Assembly (NCBI GenBank): GCA_017447775.1
Contig: JAFSMU010000011.1
Span: 62,001 to 126,000 of the forward strand
Source of the DNA: Clostridia bacterium
Lineage (GTDB): Bacteria; Bacillota; Clostridia; Oscillospirales; CAG-272
Length of the DNA stretch: 64,000 nt
Direction: 5' to 3'
The stretch's first letter is position 1. Every line of letters starts with the position of its first letter. Of this stretch, positions 26,834-40,224 are shown in pieces. Below the pieces are notes generated by a model, which was not told where the DNA came from, did no database searches, and worked only from the letters and a program-made list of their open reading frames with translations. A program made the translations under genes and the position numbers.

Positions 26834-27094
26834 TTACTCTTTTTCCCCGCCGTTTTTCGCCGCACGGCGACGCGCTTTGGCTCGGGCGCGCTTTTCCCTG
26901 TTTTTCTCGATCCTGTCAAAATCGCGCGGCGGCTTTATCCCCGCCGCTTCAAGTGCGCGCGGCCACGGGCCGAGGTATGATTTTATCGCCGCCACTTCCT
27001 CGTCGGAAAAATCGGAGCGGCGCACGTACCTGTCGACGATCTCCGCCTGTTTTGATTTAAGCAGTCCGATGCATACGCTTTTTGTGTACTCCAT
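26834..27094 (-). CDS. Small basic protein, first gene of the cobalamin operon
   Basis: I do not recognise this 86-residue protein. It has a helical N-terminal half (MEYTKSVCIGLLKSKQAEIVD), a GPWPRALEAAGI stretch that resembles W..AL..AG repeats of DNA-binding helical domains, and an extremely basic tail (EKRARAKARRRAAK). Its ATG lies directly after the T-tract of the riboswitch terminator, leaving no ordinary Shine-Dalgarno other than a GTGGGG inside the hairpin. If translated, its ribosome site would be masked by the terminator stem. It could be a nucleic-acid-binding protein; moderate confidence that it is real. Confidence 0.5.
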   Translation of the reverse strand: MEYTKSVCIGLLKSKQAEIVDRYVRRSDFSDEEVAAIKSYLGPWPRALEAAGIKPPRDFDRIEKNREKRARAKARRRAAKNGGEKE

Positions 27095-27123
27095 AAAAAA
27101 ATCCCCACTTGCGTGAGGATTTT
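27095..27123 (-). terminator. Terminator/expression platform of the cobalamin riboswitch
   Basis: On the minus strand AAAATCCTCAC, loop GCAA, GTGGGGATTTT with further T: a U-tract terminator with a single G-U wobble. It lies between the aptamer and the first gene, as expected for ligand-induced termination. Confidence 0.8.
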
Positions 27124-27205
27124 CAGGCGACTCAAAACTCCGCGCAAACAAAAGCCCGGCGCGGCGTATGTCGACTGCGTTTTCTCACCCAAAACGAAAA
27201 TTGTC

Positions 27206-27313
27206 GCGCTGTGCGGAAAGTATTCCGACTTGACGGCTATGCCGCATACGGTAATGGCAGTTGCGACGGATTCTCACCGAACTTCCCTTTTACGCGTTGC
27301 AACCGCACAGCGA
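27206..27313 (-). promoter_or_regulatory. Cobalamin riboswitch aptamer
   Basis: Read on the minus strand, a perfect 10-base P1 stem (27303-27312 with 27207-27216) encloses the conserved core. It contains AAAGGGAAG (27282-27290), GGTGAGAATCC (27268-27278), a GCAACTGCC element, and the B12-box-like AAGTCGGAATACTTTCC (27215-27231). These are the hallmark blocks of cobalamin riboswitches. Known logic: corrinoid binding favours the downstream terminator, turning off B12 uptake genes. The aptamer is compact, so peripheral helices are small or absent. The downstream region 27124-27205 is presumably the switching segment. Confidence 0.87.
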
Positions 27314-27331
27314 TGTATTAACTTTACCTTG

Positions 27332-27360
27332 ATTTTATCATGACGTGCATAAAAAGTCAA
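27332..27360 (-). promoter_or_regulatory. Promoter of the cobalamin uptake operon
   Basis: Minus-strand TTGACT (27355-27360) and TAAAAT (27332-27337) with 17-base spacing, ending about 20 bases before the riboswitch P1 stem. Confidence 0.83.
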
Positions 27361-27370
27361 CATCAAAAAG

Positions 27371-32320
<4,950 letters not shown>

Positions 32321-32340
32321 CTTTTCTCCTTGTGTTTATA

Positions 32341-33879
32341 TCAGTTTTCGATAAATGGCAAAACTTCCTCGCGGTAGTCCTCGATCAGCTCACCGTCCTC
32401 GATAAGCGCGTCGCCGATAATATCGTACGCCGCCTCGTTTATAAGCCGCTCCGCCTCCGTCGGATTTATCCCCTCGCGGCGACATACGGCGGTAAAACTC
32501 TCGCCAAGCGAGTCTTTCAGTATTTTTTTCAGCGTATCGGAAAGCCCGCTCGGCTCTGCCGACTCCGTGCGGACGATTTCGGCGGGGTCCTCTTCGAGCT
32601 CCTCCGCTTCAAGCTCGATTGCCGTCTGCCACGCGTCGCGCTCGATGTCAAGCGCGCGGGAGATATCCGCCGTGCCGGTGTTGTCCGGCTCGTAGAGTTT
32701 CAGATATTCCTCGCTCTCGTCCGTCTTTTTCTTGTGCGGCGACGCGGCAAGATTTTCGTCGAAATATTTTTTTATCGCACGCAAAACGTCATCCGGCAGT
32801 GCTTTTCTCGAAAGGATGGATCTTACGCCAAGATATGCGCGCACTCCGTTCTCGCAAGCGCGGATTATGGCTTTTGCGCCGTCGGATATCTTTTTCGATC
32901 GCCTTGCCGAGCGGCACTCGACCTCGATCTTGTAGCTGCATTTTACGTTAAGCGCCCCGACGTAACTGCGCGAAACAGTGTGATAAACGGGTGCGTCCTC
33001 AAACACAGACGGGACGAAAAACGCCTTTGCCGCTTCGCTTGCGGCGGCGGGAACGTGCGTGTCGAACAGTTCCTCGTTGCCCGCGTAGTACTTGCTTTTT
33101 TTATAGCTGTACGGCGAATACGTCATCACCGTATCAAAACCCGGCGATTCTGTCGGCGATGGAAAATACAGGTCTGCGTTTTTCAGATTTTTCGCCGCCT
33201 GCGACGCAAAAGACGACGTTATATCGGTCGGGAGCGGTATGCCGTTTATAAGGCAGTAGTCGCAAAGCCACTCGCCCGCCGACATATCGAGAGCGGGATA
33301 CATATCGCGGTAGGCGCGCCAGATCAGCGCGATCAGCCGCGCGCCCGTCTTTGCGGGAAGTATATCGCCGATGTTGATTATCTCATACAGGTACATCAAA
33401 ACGTAACTGTAATCGGCGTCGATATACTCGCCGTGGCGCGCGCGATCGCGGAAATACAGATAAAACTTCATCTGCTCCGTGTTCATCGAGCGGTACGACG
33501 GCATATACGAAAAGAATGCAACGCGGCGGCACGGCGCGCATTTTTTCCGCCAAAGGCGGCATATATCTTTGTAAAAAACAGCCGTTCCCCCGCGTGAAAA
33601 ATCCTCTGCCCTGCCGGACAGCTTCGATATACGCACATGGCTTAGCCCGCCCGGCAGATCGTATTCGCAAACGACCTCGTCGCCGGCGTCGATTTCATCG
33701 TTCCTCTTTGGTATCGGCACGCCGCTCTCCGCTTCAACGTCGCCCGTCATGACCGCGACGGGAGTCGGCGGCGTGTGCGGCACGCTCTGCGTCTTCTTTT
33801 TCTCGGGGACAAGCTTTGATATATCCCAAAAATCGTCGTATGCCGACGAATTATCGGGCTTGTTTGCGCCGTTTTCCAA
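32341..33879 (-). CDS. TerB_N/TerB_C-domain protein
   Basis: The TerB_N block is visible from about residue 125: SYMPSYRSMNTEQMKFYLY, followed by YSYVLMYLYEIINIG. A C-terminal acidic TerB_C-like region ends with INEAAYDIIGDALIEDGEL. The start is set at the TTG at 33879, with AAAGGAGG eight bases upstream. The longer frame from 33990 would run back through a clear promoter. About 512 residues. It forms an operon with the DUF2791 ATPase. Such pairs are found in BREX-like and other defence-associated settings; no function is shown. Confidence 0.75.
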   Translation of the reverse strand: MENGANKPDNSSAYDDFWDISKLVPEKKKTQSVPHTPPTPVAVMTGDVEAESGVPIPKRNDEIDAGDEVVCEYDLPGGLSHVRISKLSGRAEDFSRGGTAVFYKDICRLWRKKCAPCRRVAFFSYMPSYRSMNTEQMKFYLYFRDRARHGEYIDADYSYVLMYLYEIINIGDILPAKTGARLIALIWRAYRDMYPALDMSAGEWLCDYCLINGIPLPTDITSSFASQAAKNLKNADLYFPSPTESPGFDTVMTYSPYSYKKSKYYAGNEELFDTHVPAAASEAAKAFFVPSVFEDAPVYHTVSRSYVGALNVKCSYKIEVECRSARRSKKISDGAKAIIRACENGVRAYLGVRSILSRKALPDDVLRAIKKYFDENLAASPHKKKTDESEEYLKLYEPDNTGTADISRALDIERDAWQTAIELEAEELEEDPAEIVRTESAEPSGLSDTLKKILKDSLGESFTAVCRREGINPTEAERLINEAAYDIIGDALIEDGELIEDYREEVLPFIEN

Positions 33880-33918
33880 AAGCGTCCCCTCCTTTTTTTG
33901 ACTATGTCGTATTATGAT

Positions 33919-33947
33919 ATTATATAATATATTTTTTCTTTCGTCAA
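33919..33947 (-). promoter_or_regulatory. Promoter of the TerB_N-ATPase operon
   Basis: Minus-strand TTGACG (33942-33947), 17 bases, TATAAT (33919-33924), placed about 40 bases before the TTG start. This supports the shorter start. Confidence 0.85.
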
Positions 33948-34037
33948 TACGGTTTTCATTTTTTGAAAGTTTTTTCAAACTTTTTTTCATAATACTCGAT
34001 TTTTTTTGAAAATATAGGTGATTTTTCGCCGCAGATA

Positions 34038-34046
34038 TGATACAAT
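34038..34046 (+). promoter_or_regulatory. Extended -10 promoter of rbfA
   Basis: TGATACAAT (TG-N-TACAAT) lies 33 bases upstream of the rbfA start, with no strong -35 box. It is divergent from the TerB_N promoter. Confidence 0.5.
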
Positions 34047-34078
34047 AGAGCTACGAAAACAAAAAAGGAAGGTCAAAT

Positions 34079-34453
34079 ATGTCCGGTTACAGAAAAGAAA
34101 GGATAAACGACGAGGTGACGCGCACGCTTGCCGACGCGCTCCGTTCAGTCAAGGACCCGCGCATTGCGGAAAGGTTCATCACAATAACGCAGTGCCGCGT
34201 TTCAGGCGATCTGAAATACGCTCGCGTGTTTTTCTCGGTTATGGGAAAGCCCGACGAGGCGGAGATAAAAGAAGTCAAGAAAGGGCTTGTCAGCGCTTCC
34301 GGATACCTCAGACACGCGCTTGCAACGGAGATAAATCTGCGCGTGACGCCCGAGCTTTCATTTGAGTACGACGATTCTATCGAACACGGCGCGCATATCG
34401 AGCAGCTTCTCAAAAACGCGCCGATGGGCGACCCGTCGGAGGATGAGCAATGA
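34079..34453 (+). CDS. rbfA: 30S ribosome-binding factor A
   Basis: RbfA helps mature 16S rRNA in the small subunit. The 124 residues carry the KH-like fold pattern: RINDEVTRTLADAL, DPRI, ITITQCRVSGDLKYARVFFS, GYLRHALATEINLRVTPELSFEYDDS. Start has an AAGGAAGG element. Normally rbfA follows infB; here it starts its own operon with nrnA and truB. Confidence 0.96.
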   Translation: MSGYRKERINDEVTRTLADALRSVKDPRIAERFITITQCRVSGDLKYARVFFSVMGKPDEAEIKEVKKGLVSASGYLRHALATEINLRVTPELSFEYDDSIEHGAHIEQLLKNAPMGDPSEDEQ

Positions 34454-35418
34454 ACAACATATCAATAAATTCGATATGCAAGATGCTGATGAAGCATTCG
34501 AGGATAATCGTGTTTATGCACGAAAATCCCGACGCTGACACGATAGGCTCGTGCTTTGCGCTTGTATATACGATGCGCTCACTCGGAAAGACGATATTCC
34601 CCGTCTGCGCCGATAAAATACCGTCGTCGCTGACGTTTATGACGGACGGCGAGCGCGATTTTTCGCTTGACAGCCTGCCGGACGGTTTTGAGCCCGATCT
34701 GCGTGTAAGCGTCGATATTGCGTCGCCCGGGCAGTTCGGAAAATACAAAGATCTTGCCGGCAGAGTCGATCTTGCGATGGACCATCACGCGACGCACGAC
34801 AGTTTTGCGTCGGTGCAGTACGTCGACGCGGCGTCCAGCGCGTGCGCCGAGATAATTTATCGCGTTGTAAACCGTTTGCTTTACGGCGACATTCCGCAAA
34901 AAACCGCGGCGCTTCTTTACGCGGCGATAGCGGCGGACACCGGCGGTTTCAGATATGCCAACACAACGCCGTACACGTATAAAGTCGCGGCAAAGCTGAT
35001 CGAATACGGTGCTGACCACGCCGAGATATGCCACAATCTGTTCGAGTGCAAGAGCAAGGCGGCGATAGCGGCGGAAGCGTTTGCGATGTCAAACGTCACG
35101 TACTTTTGCGGCGGAAAAATAGTCTACACAAAAATCACTCTTGCCGACAAAGCCGAGCACGGCTTTGAAGACGAGGACACGTACGACGTTATAAACACCA
35201 TTCGCCGCGTTGACGGAGTCAAAGTTGCGATTTTTGCCCGTGAGCGCGAGCCGGGGCAGTACAAGATCTCGACGCGCTCAGCGTGCGAGGTGGACGTGGC
35301 AAAGATATGCTCGGCTTTCGGCGGCGGCGGTCATCCGGGCGCCGCGGGGTGCAGCGTCAGCGAGGCCGAGCTTGACGGCGCGGTCAAAAGGATCATAGAT
35401 GAGTGCCGCTTCGAATGA
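34450..35418 (+). CDS. nrnA: DHH-family nanoRNase/pAp phosphatase
   Basis: NrnA degrades short oligoribonucleotides and dephosphorylates pAp. The 322 residues show the DHH motifs HENPDADTIGS and MDHHATHD, and the DHHA1 domain signature GGGGHPGAAG near residue 300. It overlaps rbfA as ATGA and truB by 20 bases, a gene order typical of Firmicutes. Confidence 0.94.
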   Translation: MNNISINSICKMLMKHSRIIVFMHENPDADTIGSCFALVYTMRSLGKTIFPVCADKIPSSLTFMTDGERDFSLDSLPDGFEPDLRVSVDIASPGQFGKYKDLAGRVDLAMDHHATHDSFASVQYVDAASSACAEIIYRVVNRLLYGDIPQKTAALLYAAIAADTGGFRYANTTPYTYKVAAKLIEYGADHAEICHNLFECKSKAAIAAEAFAMSNVTYFCGGKIVYTKITLADKAEHGFEDEDTYDVINTIRRVDGVKVAIFAREREPGQYKISTRSACEVDVAKICSAFGGGGHPGAAGCSVSEAELDGAVKRIIDECRFE

Positions 35419-36301
35419 AACGCGCGGCGGCGCGATAGCGATAGACAAGCCCGCGCATATGACGTCGCACGACGTCGTAGGCAAATTGCGAAAGCTATAC
35501 GGCACAAGGAAGATCGGCCACACCGGCACGCTCGATCCGATGGCAACGGGCGTGCTTGTCGCGCTTGTTGGACAGGCGGTGAAGGCGAGCGACCTTGTCA
35601 TGAGCGAGAAAAAAGCGTACGTTGCCAAAATGAAGCTCGGTTATATCAGCGACACGGGCGACTCCACGGGAAGCGTTGCGAAAACGGACAAAACCATACC
35701 GGAAAAGGCTGATGTCATATCCGCTGTCGGCTCGTTTTGCGGCGATATAATGCAAGTGCCGCCGATGTACAGCGCGCTGAAAGTCGGCGGGCGCAAGCTT
35801 GTCGATCTTGCGCGGCAGGGGATAAGCGTTGAAAGAGAGGCGCGGCCGATAAAAGTGTACTCCATTTCGGCAGACGGCGACGGCGACGAGTATGAGCTGA
35901 AAATCGTCTGCTCCAAAGGCACCTATGTCCGCACGCTGATCACGGATATCGGCGAAAAGCTCGGCTGCGGCGCGATAATGACGGCGCTTCGCCGCACGCA
36001 CGCGGGCGGGTTTGACATATCGGACGCACACACCGTCGAGGAGCTTGAAAAAATGAGCGCAGAGGAGCGCGTATCGGCGCTTTGCCCGTGCGAGATACTG
36101 TTTGAAGATCTGCCGCGAGCAACCCTTCCGGAGTTTTTCGAGCGTCTTTTCAAAAACGGATGTCAGATATACCAGCGCAAAATCGGCACGGCGTTTGAGG
36201 CGGGCGGGCTTGTCCGCGTTTACGGCAAAAGCTTTATCGGGATCGGCGAGGTGAAAATATACCCCGACGGCACGGCTATAAAAGTTAAAGCGTTCCTTTG
36301 A
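35399..36301 (+). CDS. truB: tRNA pseudouridine(55) synthase TruB
   Basis: TruB makes pseudouridine 55 in the T-loop of tRNAs. The catalytic Asp is D46 in GHTGTLDPMATG, and other motifs are IDKPAHMTSHDVV, QVPPMYSALKVGG and CSKGTYVRTLI. The 300 residues are the standard length. ribF, often next, is absent. The gene runs into a terminator whose 5' arm lies within its last codons. Confidence 0.96.
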   Translation: MSAASNETRGGAIAIDKPAHMTSHDVVGKLRKLYGTRKIGHTGTLDPMATGVLVALVGQAVKASDLVMSEKKAYVAKMKLGYISDTGDSTGSVAKTDKTIPEKADVISAVGSFCGDIMQVPPMYSALKVGGRKLVDLARQGISVEREARPIKVYSISADGDGDEYELKIVCSKGTYVRTLITDIGEKLGCGAIMTALRRTHAGGFDISDAHTVEELEKMSAEERVSALCPCEILFEDLPRATLPEFFERLFKNGCQIYQRKIGTAFEAGGLVRVYGKSFIGIGEVKIYPDGTAIKVKAFL

Positions 36302-36317
36302 GGAACGCTTTTTTTAT
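36287..36317. terminator. Bidirectional terminator after truB
   Basis: AAAGCGTTCC and GGAACGCTTT with a T-tract form a strong hairpin at the end of truB, and also serve the convergent membrane protein gene. Confidence 0.88.
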
Positions 36318-37141
36318 ATTTTCGTCAAAGCCGACGCGAGAAATACCGCGGACAAAATAACAGTATGGGCGGCGCGTGCCGCTCCGCGCTCGTATGCGAT
36401 GGACTCGGCGGGAAGAATAAGCAAAACCGCCGCGCCGATAACGTGCGTTATCCACAAAAAATACGTCGTCAGCGCGCCGACTTTCACCCCGAAAAAAAGC
36501 GTCGCCGAATAAATTCCCGCGCCGAGCGCCGAGCCGACGCATACGGGTATTGCGCGGTAGTGCGGCGGGACTTTTTCTTCCCGCTCGGCCTTGGCGGAGT
36601 CTGACATATCCTCATCGCCCGAAACGGCGGTGCGAAGCGTGAGCGCCATCATCGCGCCGACGCACAAAAGCGCATAAAGCGCACCGCCGCCGGAGGCGGG
36701 CGCCGTCTTCTCACCGCCGGATATCATGCCGGCCACCGCAACGACGATACACGGAAGCACCATAATGGCTGAAAACCTGCCGAGAGTCCTCACCGAAAGC
36801 ATCACTGCGCCAAGCGACAAGGCAAGCGAAAGCACGCCGACAAAAACTATGCGCGCTCCCGAAACGGAGGCGACGCCGAATGAAAGTTTTTGTATCACGA
36901 TTCCCGCGCCGAGCGCCGAAACGGCGGCTAACACGGCTCTTTCGGAGCGGGCAAGCCGCCGCTCTTTGTTAAACAGCAGCAGCGACGTCGCCGACGATGC
37001 CGCGGAGATGATGAAATACACAAGCGCCGCCGCATATCCTCCGCCGCAGGCATACAGCATCGAAAACACGGTCGCCGCGGCAAGGCAGGCGCATTGAACG
37101 GGAGTTATTGTGATCTCGCGTTTTATTTTGAGGCGCGTCAT
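36314..37141 (-). CDS. Membrane protein in gerB position
   Basis: The 275 residues are mostly hydrophobic, with about eight membrane helices, starting ITITPVQCACLAAATVF, a pattern loosely like the opening of GerAB-type spore germination permeases. Start is at 37141, overlapping the gerA gene as ATGA; the longer frame from 37429 runs inside gerA. GerAB proteins have about 365 residues and ten helices, so this one is short. Position and topology make a divergent germinant-receptor B subunit likely, but sequence alone does not prove it. Confidence 0.6.
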   Translation of the reverse strand: MTRLKIKREITITPVQCACLAAATVFSMLYACGGGYAAALVYFIISAASSATSLLLFNKERRLARSERAVLAAVSALGAGIVIQKLSFGVASVSGARIVFVGVLSLALSLGAVMLSVRTLGRFSAIMVLPCIVVAVAGMISGGEKTAPASGGGALYALLCVGAMMALTLRTAVSGDEDMSDSAKAEREEKVPPHYRAIPVCVGSALGAGIYSATLFFGVKVGALTTYFLWITHVIGAAVLLILPAESIAYERGAARAAHTVILSAVFLASALTKI

Positions 37142-38556
37142 TTTTCTCTCCCTTCGGAACGAACGATTTTTTTGCCCGACACCGATGACGGTATGAACCT
37201 TTTTCGCGCGAGCGGGAGCATTATCAGAAAATCGGCAAGTCCCCTTTTCGATACGGGCGAAAACGGTGAAAAATACGGCGTGCCGAAAGATCGCTTTGAA
37301 CAGAAAAAGATTAATGCCGCAGCCGTTGAAAAGAAGAAACCCGCGTACCCGAAAAGCCCCGCTGACAAAATGAGATACGCGCGAAAAACGACGTTTGAGT
37401 TCATATAAGGCGGCGCGAGGAAGTTGCACACGGCGGAAAATGCTACCGCAATAAGCACGGGGGATGAGATAAGTCCCGCTTCGACGGCGCTGTCCCCGAT
37501 GATAAGCGAGCCGACAAGGCCGACGGCGCTTCCGACAGCCTTCGGCATACGCAGTCCGACCTCGCGGACAAGCTCAAATATGATGAAAACGATTATAAGC
37601 TCCGCGGCAAGCGGTATTCTGATATCCGCCCTTACAGATTCAAGATATTCCCCAAGGCGCCCGCCGACAAGGGACGGCACAGAGTTTGCGGCAAGCAAAA
37701 ACGCGGGCAGAAACAGCGACATCATCATCCCGAAAAAGCGGAGCGCCCGCTCAAAGCTTGAAAAAAACGCGCTTTTGGAGTAATCCTCCGTCACCTGAAA
37801 CCCCTCGATGAAAAGATACGGCACGGTAAGCACCACAGGCGAGCCGTCGACGATTATCGCGGCACGCCCCTCAAGTATCTTTGCCGCCACTTTGTCGGGA
37901 CGCTCGGAGTTTCCGACAGTCGGGTACACCGAGTACTTGCCGTCCTGAATATACTGCTCGACGTATCCCGAATCGAGAATGCCGTCGATCTGTATTTTCG
38001 ATATGCGAGATCGCACCTCTAAAAGAACGTCCTGCCTTATCACGTCGTCAAGGTACATTATGCTGACAGTCGTTTTTGTGTTTGAGCCGACGCAGACGTC
38101 CTCGCGTTTGAGGTGAGTCGAGCGTATGCGGCGGCGCAAAAGCATCGCGTTGAAGCTGCCGTTTTCGGTAAATCCTTCGTGCGCGCCGCGGATGACGTTT
38201 TCCGTTTCAGGCTCGCTCGGTGAGCGGCCGTCCTCGCTGTTTGTCATTGCGTAGTATAATTCACCGTCGCTCGACGCTATAACGCACGCGCCGTCAAGGA
38301 TGTGAGAGTGCGCCGCCGCGGGATCGTCGATTTTTGAGAGCGACACGCTCTGAACGATATCGCAAAGCGCCGCTGTCCCGCCAAACTCCGTTATCGGAGC
38401 AATGACGTACCTGTTTATAAGCTCGCGCGAGGAGAAATTCTGTATATAGAAAACGGCGTACTCGACGCCGTGAGCGTTTATTTTTCTTGTGCCGAAGTCG
38501 CTCATTTTGTCAAACGGAGCGGATATGACACCGCAAATATTGCCGAAATTATCCAT
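37138..38556 (-). CDS. GerA-family spore germination protein
   Basis: GerA proteins form nutrient receptors in the spore inner membrane. The 472 residues show the N-terminal cytoplasmic domain with the family motif SEPETENVIRGAHEGFTEN, followed by LLRRRIR. Then come EGRAAIIVDGSP and VPYLFIEGFQ, and five or so C-terminal membrane helices with a MPKAVGSAVGLVGSLIIGDSA-like block. No gerC lipoprotein is nearby, so the operon would be A-B only, or the C part is elsewhere. Confidence 0.92.
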   Translation of the reverse strand: MDNFGNICGVISAPFDKMSDFGTRKINAHGVEYAVFYIQNFSSRELINRYVIAPITEFGGTAALCDIVQSVSLSKIDDPAAAHSHILDGACVIASSDGELYYAMTNSEDGRSPSEPETENVIRGAHEGFTENGSFNAMLLRRRIRSTHLKREDVCVGSNTKTTVSIMYLDDVIRQDVLLEVRSRISKIQIDGILDSGYVEQYIQDGKYSVYPTVGNSERPDKVAAKILEGRAAIIVDGSPVVLTVPYLFIEGFQVTEDYSKSAFFSSFERALRFFGMMMSLFLPAFLLAANSVPSLVGGRLGEYLESVRADIRIPLAAELIIVFIIFELVREVGLRMPKAVGSAVGLVGSLIIGDSAVEAGLISSPVLIAVAFSAVCNFLAPPYMNSNVVFRAYLILSAGLFGYAGFFFSTAAALIFFCSKRSFGTPYFSPFSPVSKRGLADFLIMLPLARKRFIPSSVSGKKIVRSEGREK

Positions 38557-38624
38557 CTTTTCGCCTTTTTTTATTTATTATTTCATTTAATATACACAAT
38601 ATTCTTAAAAAACACAAATTGATG

Positions 38625-38653
38625 TTGACATTCGGCAAAAGTTACGCTAAAAT
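38625..38653 (+). promoter_or_regulatory. Promoter of the MFS transporter gene
   Basis: TTGACA (38625-38630), 17 bases, TAAAAT (38648-38653), about 30 bases before the start codon. Confidence 0.87.
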
Positions 38654-38683
38654 GATAGCGCAATACAGTAACGGAGCTGTGAT

Positions 38684-40162
38684 ATGGAAGACAATTCTGC
38701 AAAAGCGCGCGTTCCCCTATCCGAAAAAGTTCGCGGATCGGGGCTTTATCGCGTTTATAATCCAAAGGACGAACACGGGCGCGGCAGGCTTTGTATGTTG
38801 CTCAGCGGCGTTTTCGGCGGCCTTGCCGGTCAATTTTCCGGCGACATATTCTACACGGCGTTTCTTCTTTCATACGGATTCAAATACAGCGACATAAGTA
38901 TTCTTCTGCTTGTGCCGTATATCACGACGTTCCTTCATATATTCTCGCCCGCGATCCTTGAGAGGTTCAAGCGGCGCAAGGTCATCCTTGCCGTCGCGCG
39001 ACTTGCGACGCACACGATAAACATTCTCGGCATTACGCTTTTGCCGCTGTTTTTTGCAAAAGACGCGGACGGAAAAATAATAAACACCGCCGGGATGACG
39101 ATCGCTTTCGTCGCGCTTATAATAACGGCAAACGCCATAAGCGCCCTGTTCAGCCCGGGTTACAGTGCGTGGCACGCAAACTTCCTTACCGACAACGTGC
39201 GCGCCGATTACTTTACGTCGAGCCAATGTATCAACGCAACGGTTTACGTGGCGGTGTTCTTTATGAGCATCTTTGCCGACGACCTCGAAAAGACAAATCC
39301 TTCCGCATACGCGCCTTTCCTTACCGGTATGCGATACCTTGCGTACGTGCTTGCCGTGATAGACGTCATTTTCCTTTTGATACCGAAAGAATACGAATAC
39401 TCGAAAACGGTTGAAAAGCCCAACGTAAAGGACATTTTCACGCTTCCCTTCAAAAACAAGCCGTTTTTGCTTACGATAATCATCGTCGTGCTTGTGACTT
39501 TTGCGACGAACATCCACGCGGGGTACATCAACGCGTTCATAATGAACGACATCGGCGTGCCGAAACGGCTTATAAGCGGCATAAACGCGCTGTATTTTCT
39601 GTTCTTCATTATGTTCGGCGCGATGTGGAAAAAGTTTATCGCCAAAAAGACTTGGTTCCGCGCGCTCGGGTTTTCGCTTATTATCGAGGCGCTGTCGTAC
39701 CTGCTTTATTCATTCATAACGCCGGGAAATCTTGTGCTTTATACTATAGTCCGTCTGTGGCAGCACGTTATGGGCGTTGTGCGCGGCACCATAATCGCGA
39801 CGATGCCGTATATAAATCTGCCCGATTCCGACAGGACGAACTACCTCGCCTTTTACACCATCGTCAACAACCTCGGCGCGTTCATTTCACGCCTTGTGGG
39901 GCAGGCCATATATGAAAACATCGGCCACGCGGGATTTATCATCGACGCGTTTTCGGCGATCGGGATACACGGCGAGGTGCCGATACTTATTTTGCTGTGC
40001 GCCGTGCTTGAATCCGTGGTGGCGATACCGTGCTTTTTATGGTTCCGCAAGATCACGCCAAAGCCGCTGCTTGACGAATACGACGCGCGACGCGCGATGA
40101 AAAAACAGCTTTCGGATGAAAAAAAGGCGCAAAAGGCCGCCGGCAAAGCTGAAAAAATGTGA
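38684..40162 (+). CDS. MFS-type transporter
   Basis: The 492-residue membrane protein has about twelve hydrophobic helices in two halves, with a cytoplasmic linker near residues 240-260 (KTVEKPNVKDIFTLPFKNKPF) typical of the major facilitator superfamily. A cytoplasmic N-terminal stretch of about 40 residues and a basic C-terminal tail (KKQLSDEKKAQKAAGKAEK) flank it. Substrate is unknown; it stands alone under its own promoter. Confidence 0.8.
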   Translation: MEDNSAKARVPLSEKVRGSGLYRVYNPKDEHGRGRLCMLLSGVFGGLAGQFSGDIFYTAFLLSYGFKYSDISILLLVPYITTFLHIFSPAILERFKRRKVILAVARLATHTINILGITLLPLFFAKDADGKIINTAGMTIAFVALIITANAISALFSPGYSAWHANFLTDNVRADYFTSSQCINATVYVAVFFMSIFADDLEKTNPSAYAPFLTGMRYLAYVLAVIDVIFLLIPKEYEYSKTVEKPNVKDIFTLPFKNKPFLLTIIIVVLVTFATNIHAGYINAFIMNDIGVPKRLISGINALYFLFFIMFGAMWKKFIAKKTWFRALGFSLIIEALSYLLYSFITPGNLVLYTIVRLWQHVMGVVRGTIIATMPYINLPDSDRTNYLAFYTIVNNLGAFISRLVGQAIYENIGHAGFIIDAFSAIGIHGEVPILILLCAVLESVVAIPCFLWFRKITPKPLLDEYDARRAMKKQLSDEKKAQKAAGKAEKM

Positions 40163-40190
40163 AAATGCGCGGTTTTTTTCAAAAAAGGTA

Positions 40191-40219
40191 TTGCAATTTG
40201 AAAAAAATTGTGATACAAT
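40191..40219 (+). promoter_or_regulatory. Promoter of rplS
   Basis: TTGCAA (40191-40196), 17 bases, TACAAT (40214-40219) with an extended TG element. Confidence 0.8.
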
Positions 40220-40224
40220 TCTAT

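Noticed and set aside
32332..33597. A 421-codon open frame on the plus strand
   Set aside because: It is antisense to the TerB_N gene, which has a promoter, ribosome site and recognisable domain. No ribosome site or family features are seen.
37142..37429. Extended N terminus for the GerB-position protein
   Set aside because: It lies entirely inside the gerA reading frame, and the ATGA overlap at 37141 is a better start.
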